64,000 nucleotides of DNA from CAITSH01 sp025356665 (lineage in GTDB: Bacteria > Pseudomonadota > Gammaproteobacteria > Burkholderiales > SG8-39), in NCBI GenBank assembly GCA_025356665.1, contig JANXRV010000123.1:8404-72403 (forward strand). Direction: 5' to 3'. Numbering within the stretch: the stretch's first letter is position 1; every line of letters starts with the position of its first letter. Below, one piece after another: positions 16,519-25,008 of this stretch. The notes below the pieces were generated by a model. That model searched no databases. It was not told the origin of the DNA and was given only the letters and a program-made list of their open reading frames with translations. The position numbers were made by a program, and so were the translations under genes.

Positions 16519-17043
16519 TCAGCCGGTTTGCGGATCGCGCTGTCCCCCGGCCCGCCATCGATCATCGGCCAGCACGACGGAGGTTTCGACCTGTCTCGCC
16601 GGGATAGCCCAGTATTTGCGCAGCAGGGAATCCTTTTGTTCGCCGCGGATGACGGTGAAATCGTGCTTCTGGTAGAAGGCGATCGCCCACGAGGCATCCG
16701 CCCAGGTGCCGATCAAAAAGGGTTTGGTCGTGAGCCCTTTCACATGGCGCAGCAGGCTTGCGCCCACGCCGGTGCGCTGCGCGCCGGGCGTGACGTAGGC
16801 ATGGCGCACCAGTACGACCTCGTCCTTGTCCTGTATGCCCATCACGCCGCGCATTTGTGCGCCCTCTTCGGCCACCCAGAACGCGATGCCATCGTCGATT
16901 TCGCGTTGCAGTTCGGCAGCCGGCATATACGGGTCGTGCCAGCGATCGGCGGGAATGACGCCGCGATAGGCGAGGGCGGCGGCGTTGATGATGGCCAGGA
17001 TCGCCGGCGAATCCGTATTGCGGCTTTTTCTGATCAGCGTCAT
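16519..17043 (-). CDS. GNAT-family N-acetyltransferase
   Basis: 174 residues. The acetyl-CoA-binding core reads LVRHAYVTPGAQRTGVGASL, a close form of the Q/RxxGxG/A loop, followed by FLIGTWADASWAIAFYQKHDF, the usual late GNAT segment. It should transfer an acetyl group to an amine of a small molecule or protein. ATG 17043 is a good start. It is followed on the same strand by a possible remnant and preceded by the DUF924 gene 43 bases away, so the two may be co-transcribed. Substrate unknown. Confidence 0.85.
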   Translation of the reverse strand: MTLIRKSRNTDSPAILAIINAAALAYRGVIPADRWHDPYMPAAELQREIDDGIAFWVAEEGAQMRGVMGIQDKDEVVLVRHAYVTPGAQRTGVGASLLRHVKGLTTKPFLIGTWADASWAIAFYQKHDFTVIRGEQKDSLLRKYWAIPARQVETSVVLADDRWRAGGQRDPQTG

Positions 17044-17086
17044 GGTGTGCGCAATTGTGGCAGCGGTGGCAGCGGCGGCAGCGGCG

Positions 17087-17623
17087 TCAGAATCGCGATC
17101 CGGGCTGTTTCAGGAACGCGATCTCCTGCGCGCTCGATGCGCGGCCGAGGATGGCATTGCGGTGCGGGTAGCGGCCGAAGCGCTCGATGATGGCCTTGTG
17201 GCGCAGTTCGAAGTCATGGTTGTCCTTGGGCGCGTAGTCGCGGAAAAGCGCTTCCGCCTGCCGGTGTATCAGCGCCGATTCGCTGTGCATGTATGGCATG
17301 AAAAGGAACGCGCATTCGATAGTCGTGAGTGCGCGATGTGCGCCGGCGGCAAGCGCCTCCTGCGACAGCGCCAGCGCCATCGGGTCTTGCGCAAATGCCG
17401 CGGGCGTATCGCGAAAGGCGTTGCGGGAGAACTGGTCGAGGATCAGGATCTCGGCGAGGCGGCCCCCGGGGCTGGTGCGCCAGTCGGAAAACTCGCCCTG
17501 TGCGGCCCGGCGCAACAGGTCCCCGAACCTCGCCCGCACCAGCGCGTCAAACTCAGGCGCCGCGCTCCACCATGACTTGGGCGCGGTTTCTGCAAACCAG
17601 AATGTGAGTATGTCCTGATACAT
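17087..17623 (-). CDS. DUF924-family protein
   Basis: 178 residues matching the DUF924 family (tetratricopeptide-like helical fold). It opens with ILTFWFAETAPKSWW and has LILDQFSRNAFRDTPAAFA, FLFMPYMHSES and the end RFGRYPHRNAILGR. Function of the family is not established. ATG 17623 follows AAGGAATCGATC, a clear ribosome site; the frame is open to 17683 but the extra part is arginine-rich promoter DNA. Its length is typical (about 180). Confidence 0.88.
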   Translation of the reverse strand: MYQDILTFWFAETAPKSWWSAAPEFDALVRARFGDLLRRAAQGEFSDWRTSPGGRLAEILILDQFSRNAFRDTPAAFAQDPMALALSQEALAAGAHRALTTIECAFLFMPYMHSESALIHRQAEALFRDYAPKDNHDFELRHKAIIERFGRYPHRNAILGRASSAQEIAFLKQPGSRF

Positions 17624-17710
17624 GATCGATTCCTTGCGACGGGCGCCGCTATGCGCCGCTACGCGCCTTCGCCTGCGCCGCATTGCCGGGCAAAGGCCAT
17701 AGACTATAGG

Positions 17711-18322
17711 CTAACGCGGACCCGGCGGAACGGTCGCGACGAGCGACGGGCGGACTGCGATTTGGTCAAACCAGACAGACAGCCGCGGGTGTCCGGGTCG
17801 CCAATGGAAATCGGGCACCCAGGCTGCGAAGCCGAAGGCGCAGGCGAGCGTTAGCTGCGCCATATTGAGCTCGCCGCGCATCAGCGGATGGTCGATCTCC
17901 GTCTCCCAGAGCCCAAGCAGCCGTTCGCTACGGCCCGCCTCGTGCAGGAGGACGGTGGGCGAACGCTCGTTTTGAGGCCGCGTGATCTCGCGCGCCCAAA
18001 CCGCGAGTCCGTCGAGCATGCTTCTGGCCAGCGCTTCGAGACGCCGCCCCTGCCATGCCTGCTCGCCCTCCGGCCAATCGAAAACCGGTTTGCCCTCGAG
18101 CTGATCAAGAAAGGCGCAGATTACGGAGGATTCCTCCAGGCCGACACCGTCATCACGAATCAGGTAGGGCACGCGGCCCGAAGGATTGATCTTGAAGTAC
18201 GGACTGCCGGCAAGACGGGTCTGCGCGGTGATGATCTGGACGCGGGCCTGCAATTGCTTTTCGATAACGAGGACACGCGCGATGCGTGCGTAGGGTGAGG
18301 CCGGGGTGATATACAGTTTCAT
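17711..18322 (-). CDS. Glutathione S-transferase family protein
   Basis: 203 residues. It has an N-terminal thioredoxin-like domain (MKLYITPASPYARIARVL, with SPYAR as the glutathione-site start, then INPSGRVPYL and LEESSVICAFLDQ, the cis-Pro and ESxxI signatures). A helical C-terminal domain ends with HPRLSVWFDQIAVRPSL. It probably conjugates or reduces small electrophiles in the cytosol. There is no cysteine at the active position, so Ser/Tyr chemistry is likely. It is monocistronic or leads the DUF924-GNAT group 88 bases downstream. Confidence 0.88.
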   Translation of the reverse strand: MKLYITPASPYARIARVLVIEKQLQARVQIITAQTRLAGSPYFKINPSGRVPYLIRDDGVGLEESSVICAFLDQLEGKPVFDWPEGEQAWQGRRLEALARSMLDGLAVWAREITRPQNERSPTVLLHEAGRSERLLGLWETEIDHPLMRGELNMAQLTLACAFGFAAWVPDFHWRPGHPRLSVWFDQIAVRPSLVATVPPGPR

Positions 18323-18539
18323 GGGGTAGGGTCCTGCCGGTTCCGTTGCGCCGATCGACGGATATTGCCCGGTTTTTCACTGCTCAGGCCTTCGCCTGTG
18401 CATCGTCCATTCTGCGCCGGGTATCGCCCGGACTCAAGTGACAATGCGACAGACAATGCGACAACGCAACAGTAGGCGATAGCGTTAGTGTGGCAGTGGT
18501 TTTGACTTTCCTCCCCTTCGGCACCGCCGAGCAACGCAG

Positions 18540-18619
18540 GCGAAGCGAGATACCGTAGGCTGGGTGGATCACGGTATGCGAAAAGATTGCCGCGTCGGCT
18601 TCGCCTCCTCGCAATGACG
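18540..18619. repeat. Composite of decayed dispersed repeats
   Basis: The 354-base gap 18323-18676 has no gene. It holds short CGACA-type repeats (AATGCGACAgACAATGCGACAA, 18442-18466), a CCGTAGGCTGGGTGGATCACGG segment, and at 18583-18619 AAGATTGCCGCGTCGGC with CTCCTCGCAATGACGG. The latter is half of the palindromic element present in full at 11171-11281. Confidence 0.5.
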
Positions 18620-18633
18620 GACTGGGCGATATA

Positions 18634-18664
18634 CTGGAAACCCGCACCAGACGGGCGTTTCCAG
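18634..18664. terminator. Stem-loop CTGGAAACCCGC/GCGTTTCCAG downstream of livF
   Basis: CTGGAAACCCG pairs with CGGGCGTTTCCAG around a short loop, 13 bases past the livF stop on the minus strand. The same stem recurs after other genes (41066, 42172, 48597). Position fits an operon-end terminator, though the T-run is short. Confidence 0.5.
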
Positions 18665-18676
18665 CTTATTGTCCCG

Positions 18677-19396
18677 CTACAAGCCGAGATAAGCCTGGCG
18701 CACCCGCGGGTCGTTGCCCAGTTCGTCGGTGCCGCCATGCATGGCGACCTTGCCGGTCTCGATGACGTAGGCGCGGTCGGCGAGGTCGAAGGCGGTGAAG
18801 ACGTCCTGCTCTACCACCAGGATGGCGAGGCCCTTCTTGTTGATGGCGGTCAGCGATTCGCTCAGCAACTCCACGGCGCGCGGGGCGAGCCCCAGCGACA
18901 ACTCGTCTATCATCAAGAGCTGCGGGCGCGACATGATGCCGCGGCCGATGGCGCACATTTGCTGTTCGCCGCCTGAGAGCGTGGTGGCGTCCTGGCTTTC
19001 GCGTTCTTTGAGGCGCGGGAACATCGTGAACACCTCCTCGAGGTCGCGGGCGATTTCGGCGCGGCCGGCGTTGCGGCTGTAGGCGCCGATCAGCAGGTTG
19101 TCGCGCACCGACATGCCGCGAAACAGCCGGCGGCCCTCGGGCACGTGGGCGATGCCGGCGGCGAGTACCGCGTCAGGATCGGCACCGGTGACTGTTTTGC
19201 CGCCAAAGCTGATAAGGCCGCCGGTGGCGCGCACCAGGCCGGAGATGGTGCGCAGCAGTGTCGATTTGCCCGCGCCGTTGGAGCCGACGATGCAGGTTAT
19301 CTCGCCTGGCCGCACCTCAAGGTCTATGCCCCAGAGCACCTGCACGTCGCCGTAGCCGGCGGTGAGGCCTTCGATTTTCAGCAAGGGGGCGGTCAT
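18677..19396 (-). CDS. livF: Branched-chain amino acid-type ABC transporter ATPase LivF
   Basis: 239 residues with Walker A GSNGAGKST, signature LSGGEQQM, Walker B LLMIDELSLGLAP and the LivF-typical GLTAGYGDVQVLWGIDLEVR start. It powers uptake through LivHM together with LivG. Its ATG overlaps the livG stop (ATGA), so translation is coupled. It is the last gene of the five-gene unit SBP-livH-livM-livG-livF on the minus strand. Substrate may be an amino acid or an aromatic acid, since HAAT-family systems carry both. Confidence 0.95.
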   Translation of the reverse strand: MTAPLLKIEGLTAGYGDVQVLWGIDLEVRPGEITCIVGSNGAGKSTLLRTISGLVRATGGLISFGGKTVTGADPDAVLAAGIAHVPEGRRLFRGMSVRDNLLIGAYSRNAGRAEIARDLEEVFTMFPRLKERESQDATTLSGGEQQMCAIGRGIMSRPQLLMIDELSLGLAPRAVELLSESLTAINKKGLAILVVEQDVFTAFDLADRAYVIETGKVAMHGGTDELGNDPRVRQAYLGL

Positions 19397-20193
19397 GGTG
19401 CGGTTCCGGCCAGTTGCTTTTGTCTTGCGGCGAACTTGCTGCCAAGGTAGGCCTCGATCACTTTCGGGTCGTTGACCACCGACTGCGGATCACCGGAGCT
19501 GATGAGTTCGCCGTGATGCAGCACGAGTATGCGTTGCGACAGTGACAGCACCACCTTCATCAGGTGTTCGATGATGATGATGGTGACGCCGCGTGCGGCG
19601 ATGGCGCGGATGAGCGTGAGCGCCTGGTCGATCTCCGATGTGTTGAGTCCGGCGTTCACTTCGTCGAGCAACAGCACCTTGGGTTTCATGGCGAGGCTTT
19701 TGGCAAGTTCGAGGCGCTTGCGCGATGGCAGGGTGAGGGAAGCGGCGGGGCGGCGCGCGAGGTCGGCCAGACCGACGAACTCAAGATGCGACAGCGCGTC
19801 AGCCTCGGCCTGCGCGCGGCTGCCCGCGGCGCCGGCAAATAGCGAACCGGCGACGACGTTCTCGAGCACCGTCATGGCCGGGAAGGGCTGCACGATCTGG
19901 AAGGTGCGTGCCAGGCCGCGTCGTGCCGCCTGGAAAGGCCGCTGGTTTGTCACATCATCGCCGCGATAGACCACGCTGCCGCTGCTGGCCGGAAAAACGC
20001 CGGTAATGAGATTGACGAGTGTGGTCTTGCCCGCGCCGTTGGGGCCGATGAGGCCGACGATCTCGCCCTCGTTCAGCGTGAAGGACACGTCCTTGACCGC
20101 CTGTATGCCGCCAAAGGACTTGGATAGGCGGTCAACTTTGAGCAGGACTTCACCCGAGCCACCCGAGCTAACTGAACTAACGGCGCCGCTCAT
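19393..20193 (-). CDS. livG: Branched-chain amino acid-type ABC transporter ATPase LivG
   Basis: 266 residues with Walker A GPNGAGKTT, Walker B VLLLDEVNAGLN and the LivG end EAYLG(SK). The helical signature reads LTLPSRKRLELAKSL in place of LSGGQ, a variant common in LivG-like subfamilies. ATG 20193 overlaps the livM stop (ATGA). The frame is open far upstream (to 20991), but that is the shadow of livM. The first 15 residues are Ser/Gly-rich (SSVSSGGSG), which is unusual but plausible. Confidence 0.94.
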   Translation of the reverse strand: MSGAVSSVSSGGSGEVLLKVDRLSKSFGGIQAVKDVSFTLNEGEIVGLIGPNGAGKTTLVNLITGVFPASSGSVVYRGDDVTNQRPFQAARRGLARTFQIVQPFPAMTVLENVVAGSLFAGAAGSRAQAEADALSHLEFVGLADLARRPAASLTLPSRKRLELAKSLAMKPKVLLLDEVNAGLNTSEIDQALTLIRAIAARGVTIIIIEHLMKVVLSLSQRILVLHHGELISSGDPQSVVNDPKVIEAYLGSKFAARQKQLAGTAP

Positions 20194-21122
20194 GCCGCAC
20201 CCTTGCGCCAGCGCAGGCGTAGCAGGCCACCGGGCAGGAAAAAGATCAGCACCACGATGACCAAACCGAGCACGCCCTGGTTGTAATCGAGGAATTTCGC
20301 CCAGATGGTCTCTTCCATCAGCACGAACAGCGCCGAACCGACCACCGGTCCGAACACCGTGCCCGGGCCGCCCAGCAGCACCATCACCGGCGCCTTGAGC
20401 GTGAGCAGTATCGAGAACGAGTCGGTGGGCGAGATATAGGCTACCCAGGACGAGTAGGCCGCGCCCACGGCGCCGCAGAACACCGCCGAGAGGACAAAAG
20501 CGTAGATCTTGTAGCGCGTGGTGTCTATGCCCACCATGTCTGCGGCATCCTCGTTTTGCTGGATGCAGCGCAGGCCGAAGCCGAGCTTGCCCTTGTCGAC
20601 CAGCACGGTGGCGACAAAGGCGAGCAGCATGATGACGATCATGGTGTAGAGGAAGACCCGTCCGATGAAGTCCGGGCCGCCGGCGAGGAACTTGACGTTG
20701 AGACCCTCGCCGCCGCCGGTGAGGCTCGACCACGAGGAGGCAAGCTGCGACAACACCTCTACGATAGCGATCGAACCGATGGCGAAGTAATGGCCCTTCA
20801 TGCGCAATATGATGAGGCCGATGATTGCCGCGAACAGTGCGACCACTGCGGCGCCGCCCAGCCAGGCGAGCGGCAGCAGCGCACCCGAGACCCCGGCGTT
20901 TTGCAGCAGCGCGCCCGAATACGAGCCGAGGCCGACAACGGCCGCGGTGGCAAACGACGGGTAGCCGGTAAAGCCGCCGATGAAGTTCCACGACAGCGCG
21001 ATGGCACCGTACATGGCGAGGAAGGTGGCGATCTTGACGATGTAGTTGCTGGCCACCCAGGGCGTGGAAGCGAGGGCGAGCACCCAGAGGGCGAACAGGA
21101 TGTAGGGCAGGCGCGCTTTCAT
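20190..21122 (-). CDS. livM: Branched-chain amino acid-type ABC permease LivM
   Basis: 310 residues with about nine hydrophobic helices. It has the LivM signature region (AATAVVGLGSYSGALLQ-type, then FAIGSIAIVEVLSQLA) and EDAADMVGIDTTRYKIYAF, the cytoplasmic EAA-like coupling loop. ATG 21122 overlaps the livH stop (ATGA). It forms the inner-membrane channel with LivH. Confidence 0.94.
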   Translation of the reverse strand: MKARLPYILFALWVLALASTPWVASNYIVKIATFLAMYGAIALSWNFIGGFTGYPSFATAAVVGLGSYSGALLQNAGVSGALLPLAWLGGAAVVALFAAIIGLIILRMKGHYFAIGSIAIVEVLSQLASSWSSLTGGGEGLNVKFLAGGPDFIGRVFLYTMIVIMLLAFVATVLVDKGKLGFGLRCIQQNEDAADMVGIDTTRYKIYAFVLSAVFCGAVGAAYSSWVAYISPTDSFSILLTLKAPVMVLLGGPGTVFGPVVGSALFVLMEETIWAKFLDYNQGVLGLVIVVLIFFLPGGLLRLRWRKGAA

Positions 21123-21979
21123 TCGTAGCCCTTCTTGCCCATCAGGCCGGTCGGGCGCACCACCAGCAGCACCAGCATGATGACAAAACCAATGAGGATG
21201 GCGTTTTGCGGGCCCCACCAGTGGCCGGCAAAGCTCTCGATTACGCCGAGGGCCAGCCCGCCTACCAGCGCGCCGGGCACCGTGCCGAGGCCGCCGATGA
21301 CGCAAATGACAAAGGCCTTGCCAAGGAATAATCCGGTGACGCTGGTGGTGATGGGGAATACCACCGACACCAGCGCGCCGCAGGCGCCGGCCATGAAGGC
21401 GCCGAGGCCGAAGGTGATGGCGTAGACCTTGTTGACCTTGATACCCATCAGCGCCGCGGCATCGCGGTCCATGCGCACGGCGACAATGGCGCGGCCGGTG
21501 CGCGAGGTGCGCAGGATCAGGTACAAGATACCGGTAAGGGCAAGGGCGAGCACCATGGCGGCGACACGGTCGAGGGACATGATCACGCCGCCGATATCAA
21601 TGCGCCCCAGGTCAAGCACCACGCGCCGCGGCGTGGCGGTGAAGGCGATGTTCATGGCGTTGTACAGGATCATGTCCAGGCCGAAGGTGAGCGTCAGCGT
21701 GGTGAGTACCGGGCGCATGATGACGCGGTTGATGACGCCGTACTGGATCATGTAGCCGAGCAGGAACAGCAGCATGGCGATAGGCAGCATCATCACGAAG
21801 GGATTGATCCCCAGGTGCAGCCAGGCGAAAAATGCGATGTAGCCGCCAAGGATGATGAAGGCGCCGTGCATCATGTTGATGACGTTGAGCACGCCCCAGA
21901 CGAGCGAAAAACCGACCGCGATGCACGCGTACAGCGCGCCCAGCATCAGGCCGTTGGCGAGGACTTGACCGTATACCAT
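21119..21979 (-). CDS. livH: Branched-chain amino acid-type ABC permease LivH
   Basis: 286 residues with about eight helices. It has the LivH start (NGLMLGALYACIAVGFSLVW, then GVLNVINMMHGAFI) and the coupling loop MDRDAAALMGIKVNKVYAI. It lies 110 bases downstream of the binding-protein gene on the same strand and is coupled to livM by a 4-base overlap. Confidence 0.95.
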   Translation of the reverse strand: MVYGQVLANGLMLGALYACIAVGFSLVWGVLNVINMMHGAFIILGGYIAFFAWLHLGINPFVMMLPIAMLLFLLGYMIQYGVINRVIMRPVLTTLTLTFGLDMILYNAMNIAFTATPRRVVLDLGRIDIGGVIMSLDRVAAMVLALALTGILYLILRTSRTGRAIVAVRMDRDAAALMGIKVNKVYAITFGLGAFMAGACGALVSVVFPITTSVTGLFLGKAFVICVIGGLGTVPGALVGGLALGVIESFAGHWWGPQNAILIGFVIMLVLLVVRPTGLMGKKGYE

Positions 21980-22089
21980 GGGTTTTTCTGTGTAGGGATC
22001 GTACGTGAATAAACTCTACTGCTGCGAAAAGGCTGCCGTGTAAAACAACATGGGCGGCGCGACGCACCGCCCATGCCTGGCAAAGGAAA

Positions 22090-23289
22090 TTACTTGACCG
22101 CCTGCAGCGCGCTCTGCTTAACGCTGTCCGGGAACACCATCACAACCTTGCCGCCCTGCACCTGGATGATGGGCAGCACGCGCGTGCCGTTCATGCCGTT
22201 GGGGCCGAACTTGATCGGGCCGTAGAAGGTCATGATATCGAGCGATGCGAGCGCATCGCGCACCTTGGCCTTGTCGATGGTGCCGGCCTTTTCGATGGCT
22301 TTTTGCAGCGCCACCAGGCAGGCGGCCGAGGAGGCGTGCACGTAGTCCGGGTCGGCCTTTTCGCGCGCGACGAACTCGTCGTAGAAGGCCTTGGTCGAGC
22401 CCCACGGATCGTCACCCTTGAATTGCGCGCCGTGGTACCACCAGGTCGCGCTGGTGATGCCTTCGGCAAGCGGGCCGACGGCGTCGATGTATTCCTTGTA
22501 GACCGGGCCGGTGATCATGGTGACGACCGGCGCCTTGAGGTTAAGGTCGGCCATTTGTTTGCGCGCAAGCACCAAATCCTTGCTGTAACCGGTGATGTAA
22601 ATCCAGTCCGGGTTGAGCGATTTGATCTTGGCGATGGGCGTGGCGAGGTCAAGCGCGCCGACAGGGTAGAACTCCATCGACACCACCTGCAGGCCGGCTT
22701 TTTTGGCCGAGTCGTCCATGATGGTGGCCATGGACTTGGGGAACACGTCCTCGCGGCCGAGGATGGCGATCTTTTTAACTTTGGGGAACTCCTTGGTCAC
22801 CACGGTGAGCAGGTTGTCGATGCTGCCGCCGTTCGGGGCCAGCGTGCCAAACAGGTATTTGTAGCCCTGGTTGAAAATCGACTCCGAGGAGGCGCTGGTA
22901 GCGAGGACCGGCACGCCGTAGCGCTCGGCCACGCCGGCCACGACCTTGGTGTGTCCCGAACCGAAGGGGGCGAGGAGGAAATCAACTTTGTCATCGACGA
23001 TCAGCTTTTCCGCGAGTTGCTGCACGCGCTGCTCGTTGGTCTGGTAGTCGTACTGGATGATTTCGACGCGCATTTTCTTGCCGCCGACGCTGATGCCGCC
23101 CTGCGCGTTGACGCGCTTCAACCACATGTCATAGGCGATCTGCTGTTTCTTGCCCTCATCGGCGAGACCGCCGGTGAGCGCCAGCGGCGCGCCGATCTTG
23201 ATCGTCTGGGCCTGTGCTACGCCGGCGACAAGGCCGACGGAGACCAACAGCGCCGAGGCGAACTGTGTAATTGCCTTCAATTGTTTCAT
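22090..23289 (-). CDS. ABC transporter substrate-binding protein of the Liv (HAAT) type
   Basis: 399 residues with a signal peptide (FASALLVSVGLVAGVAQA) and the type I periplasmic binding fold of LivJ/LivK-like proteins (IKIGAPLALTGGLADEGKKQ, VDFLLAPFGSGHTKVVAGVA, SSAACLVALQKAIEKAG). It delivers ligand to LivHMGF, whose genes follow. ATG 23289 has the ribosome site GGGAGGGCACC. The promoter region contains two tandem TACTAACAA half sites, one of them the full dyad shared with the MarR locus. Confidence 0.92.
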   Translation of the reverse strand: MKQLKAITQFASALLVSVGLVAGVAQAQTIKIGAPLALTGGLADEGKKQQIAYDMWLKRVNAQGGISVGGKKMRVEIIQYDYQTNEQRVQQLAEKLIVDDKVDFLLAPFGSGHTKVVAGVAERYGVPVLATSASSESIFNQGYKYLFGTLAPNGGSIDNLLTVVTKEFPKVKKIAILGREDVFPKSMATIMDDSAKKAGLQVVSMEFYPVGALDLATPIAKIKSLNPDWIYITGYSKDLVLARKQMADLNLKAPVVTMITGPVYKEYIDAVGPLAEGITSATWWYHGAQFKGDDPWGSTKAFYDEFVAREKADPDYVHASSAACLVALQKAIEKAGTIDKAKVRDALASLDIMTFYGPIKFGPNGMNGTRVLPIIQVQGGKVVMVFPDSVKQSALQAVK

Positions 23290-23314
23290 GGTGCCCTCCC
23301 GAGTTAGGTCGTTA

Positions 23315-23338
23315 TTGTACTAACAAGTATACTAACAA
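23315..23338. promoter_or_regulatory. Putative MarR-regulon operator, tandem TACTAACAA sites
   Basis: TTGTACTAACAA (23315-23326) equals the core of the dyad at 7862. A second TACTAACAA follows 12 bases on (23330-23338). They lie 26-49 bases upstream of the binding-protein start on the minus strand, within the expected promoter. Confidence 0.55.
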
Positions 23339-23512
23339 TTTTCTGCGCAAGGTGCAGCAAAAGGCGTCGAGAATATTGAAAATCGCAATGTCGGCCAATT
23401 GGCCCGCTTGCAGCGAACCGGTATCGGCCTCCAGCCCCGGCGCCCGTGACAATTCAGTCGGCGTTGCGGATCAGGATGCGGCTCAAGTGTCCGGTGTCCG
23501 ACCTTCGCTTCT

Positions 23513-23546
23513 GGGTGGATGAGGCAATCGGGTGGATGAGGCAATC
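23513..23546. repeat. Perfect 17-bp tandem duplication in a gene-free gap
   Basis: GGGTGGATGAGGCAATC occurs twice head to tail (23513-23529, 23530-23546). The surrounding 671-base gap (23290-23960) contains this, the operator at 23315 and the inverted repeat at 23865, but no convincing gene. Confidence 0.8.
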
Positions 23547-23864
23547 ATCAAAGGCATCCAGTATCCGCAATGCCGCAGGGGCATGGCAAACATTTTTGCA
23601 TCGCGGCGTAGAGTGCGGCGCAGGGCAGTAGTGGCGCTCTTCTGCAAGCGGCGCGGGTTTTGCCTAATGTAGGGCGGTACGGCGCTACGGCGCTACGGCG
23701 CGCTGCGCATTTGCCCGAAGAGGTCATCGTGCGCGTGCCGGTCAGGCAAGAGGTGCTGTTGTTTCCAATGTACAATAAAAGCTTGGAGAAAAAGGTGGTT
23801 TGAATTCTCTACGCGCGCACTGATTGTCGACCACCGGGGAAGCGCAGAGGCCCTCCTGCCGAGA

Positions 23865-23890
23865 CGGCTCGTAACTTTATGTACGAGCCG
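23865..23890. promoter_or_regulatory. Perfect 9-bp inverted repeat CGGCTCGTA-N8-TACGAGCCG
   Basis: It lies 71 bases before the oxidoreductase start at 23961. It could be an operator dyad or a leader hairpin. There is no T-run after it, so it does not look like a terminator. Confidence 0.5.
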
Positions 23891-23960
23891 GTAAGGTGAT
23901 ACGGCTACCTACCGATCGGCGCACAGCCGCTTTAAGTTCATTACGGAATAGGGACTATGC

Positions 23961-24938
23961 ATGAAGGCTGCTGTCATCGAACGCCAGGGTGGCCTGGAAA
24001 ATCTGGTCTATCGGGACTGGCCAGACCCTGAGCCGCGATCCGGCGAGGTAGTGGTCCGGATTCGCGGGTGCGGCCTGAACCACCTGGATATTTTTGTCCG
24101 CCGCGGCATGCCGGGGTTTCCGGTGCCGACCCCCTTCATTTCAGGCGGCGATATGGCGGGTGAAATCGCCCTCCTCGGTCCAGGGGTGACCGGTTGGGCG
24201 ACTGGCGACCGCGTCGCGCTGCATCCGGTCACGCACGAGGGCATGATGGGCGAGGAGATCCCCGGGGGCATGGCCGAGTACGTTCGCGTGCCTACCGAGA
24301 ACCTGATCCGACTTGCCCCGCACGTTGATTTTGTCACCGCAGCCGCGGTACCGATTGCTTACGGCACCGCAATCCGCATGCTCTTTGAAATCGGTTCGGT
24401 AAAAGCCGGCGACCTGGTCCTCATCCTTGGAGCCAGCGGCGGCGTCGGCATTGCCTGCCTTCAACTATGCAAGATGATCGGGGCCACCGTCATCGCCGCC
24501 GCCGGATCGGCGGAAAAATGCCGGCGCCTTGCCGAATTGGGCGCCGACCATACGATCGACTATGTGAAAGAGGATTTCAGCAAGGCCGCCTGGCTGCTGT
24601 CCGGGAAAAAAGGCGTCGATGTCGTGGTGAACTATACCGGGGGGGACACCTGGAACCCGTCACTGCGCGCCCTCAAGCCCCGCGGGAAACTGCTCACCTG
24701 CGGTGCGACCGCAGGCTACGAGACGCAAAATGACATGCGCCTGCTATGGGTGCGTGAACTGCAACTGCTCGGATCAAACGGCTATTCCAAGGCCGATGTT
24801 GCGGCCGGCCTGGACCACGTGGCCCAAGGACGATGCAAGCCCGAAGTAAGCCGCGTCATGCCCTTGTCTGAAGCGCGCGAGGCCGAGCGACTGATCGAGT
24901 CAAGAGACTTCATCGGCAAGATTGTCCTGGTGCCCTGA
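23961..24938 (+). CDS. Zinc-type medium-chain alcohol dehydrogenase / quinone oxidoreductase
   Basis: 325 residues of the MDR superfamily. It has the N-terminal GroES-like domain (GCGLNHLDIFVRRGMPGFP, then GGDMAGEIALLGPGV) and the NAD(P)-binding GASGGVGIACLQLCKMIGA near residue 155. The classical zinc ligand pattern is incomplete, as in quinone oxidoreductases and enoyl reductases. It likely reduces an activated alkene or quinone with NADPH. ATG 23961 follows GAATAGGGACTATGC; an ATG three bases earlier is not in frame. It converges with the CoA ligase; a 9-bp ACACCAAGA repeat lies between them. Confidence 0.88.
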   Translation: MKAAVIERQGGLENLVYRDWPDPEPRSGEVVVRIRGCGLNHLDIFVRRGMPGFPVPTPFISGGDMAGEIALLGPGVTGWATGDRVALHPVTHEGMMGEEIPGGMAEYVRVPTENLIRLAPHVDFVTAAAVPIAYGTAIRMLFEIGSVKAGDLVLILGASGGVGIACLQLCKMIGATVIAAAGSAEKCRRLAELGADHTIDYVKEDFSKAAWLLSGKKGVDVVVNYTGGDTWNPSLRALKPRGKLLTCGATAGYETQNDMRLLWVRELQLLGSNGYSKADVAAGLDHVAQGRCKPEVSRVMPLSEAREAERLIESRDFIGKIVLVP

Positions 24939-24940
24939 AC

Positions 24941-24971
24941 CAAGACACCAAGACACCAAGACACCAAGACT
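24941..24971. repeat. Short 9-bp tandem repeat (ACACCAAGA)
   Basis: About three and a half head-to-tail copies of ACACCAAG with period 9 follow directly after the oxidoreductase stop codon, before the convergent CoA ligase. It is noncoding. Confidence 0.8.
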
Positions 24972-25008
24972 AAGCGCTCTGCGGCCGCTTTCGCGACGGG
25001 CGCCCGCC

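Noticed and set aside
23290..23960. tRNA-like or riboswitch structure around the inverted repeat
   Set aside because: No cloverleaf or known aptamer core could be drawn, only a simple hairpin.
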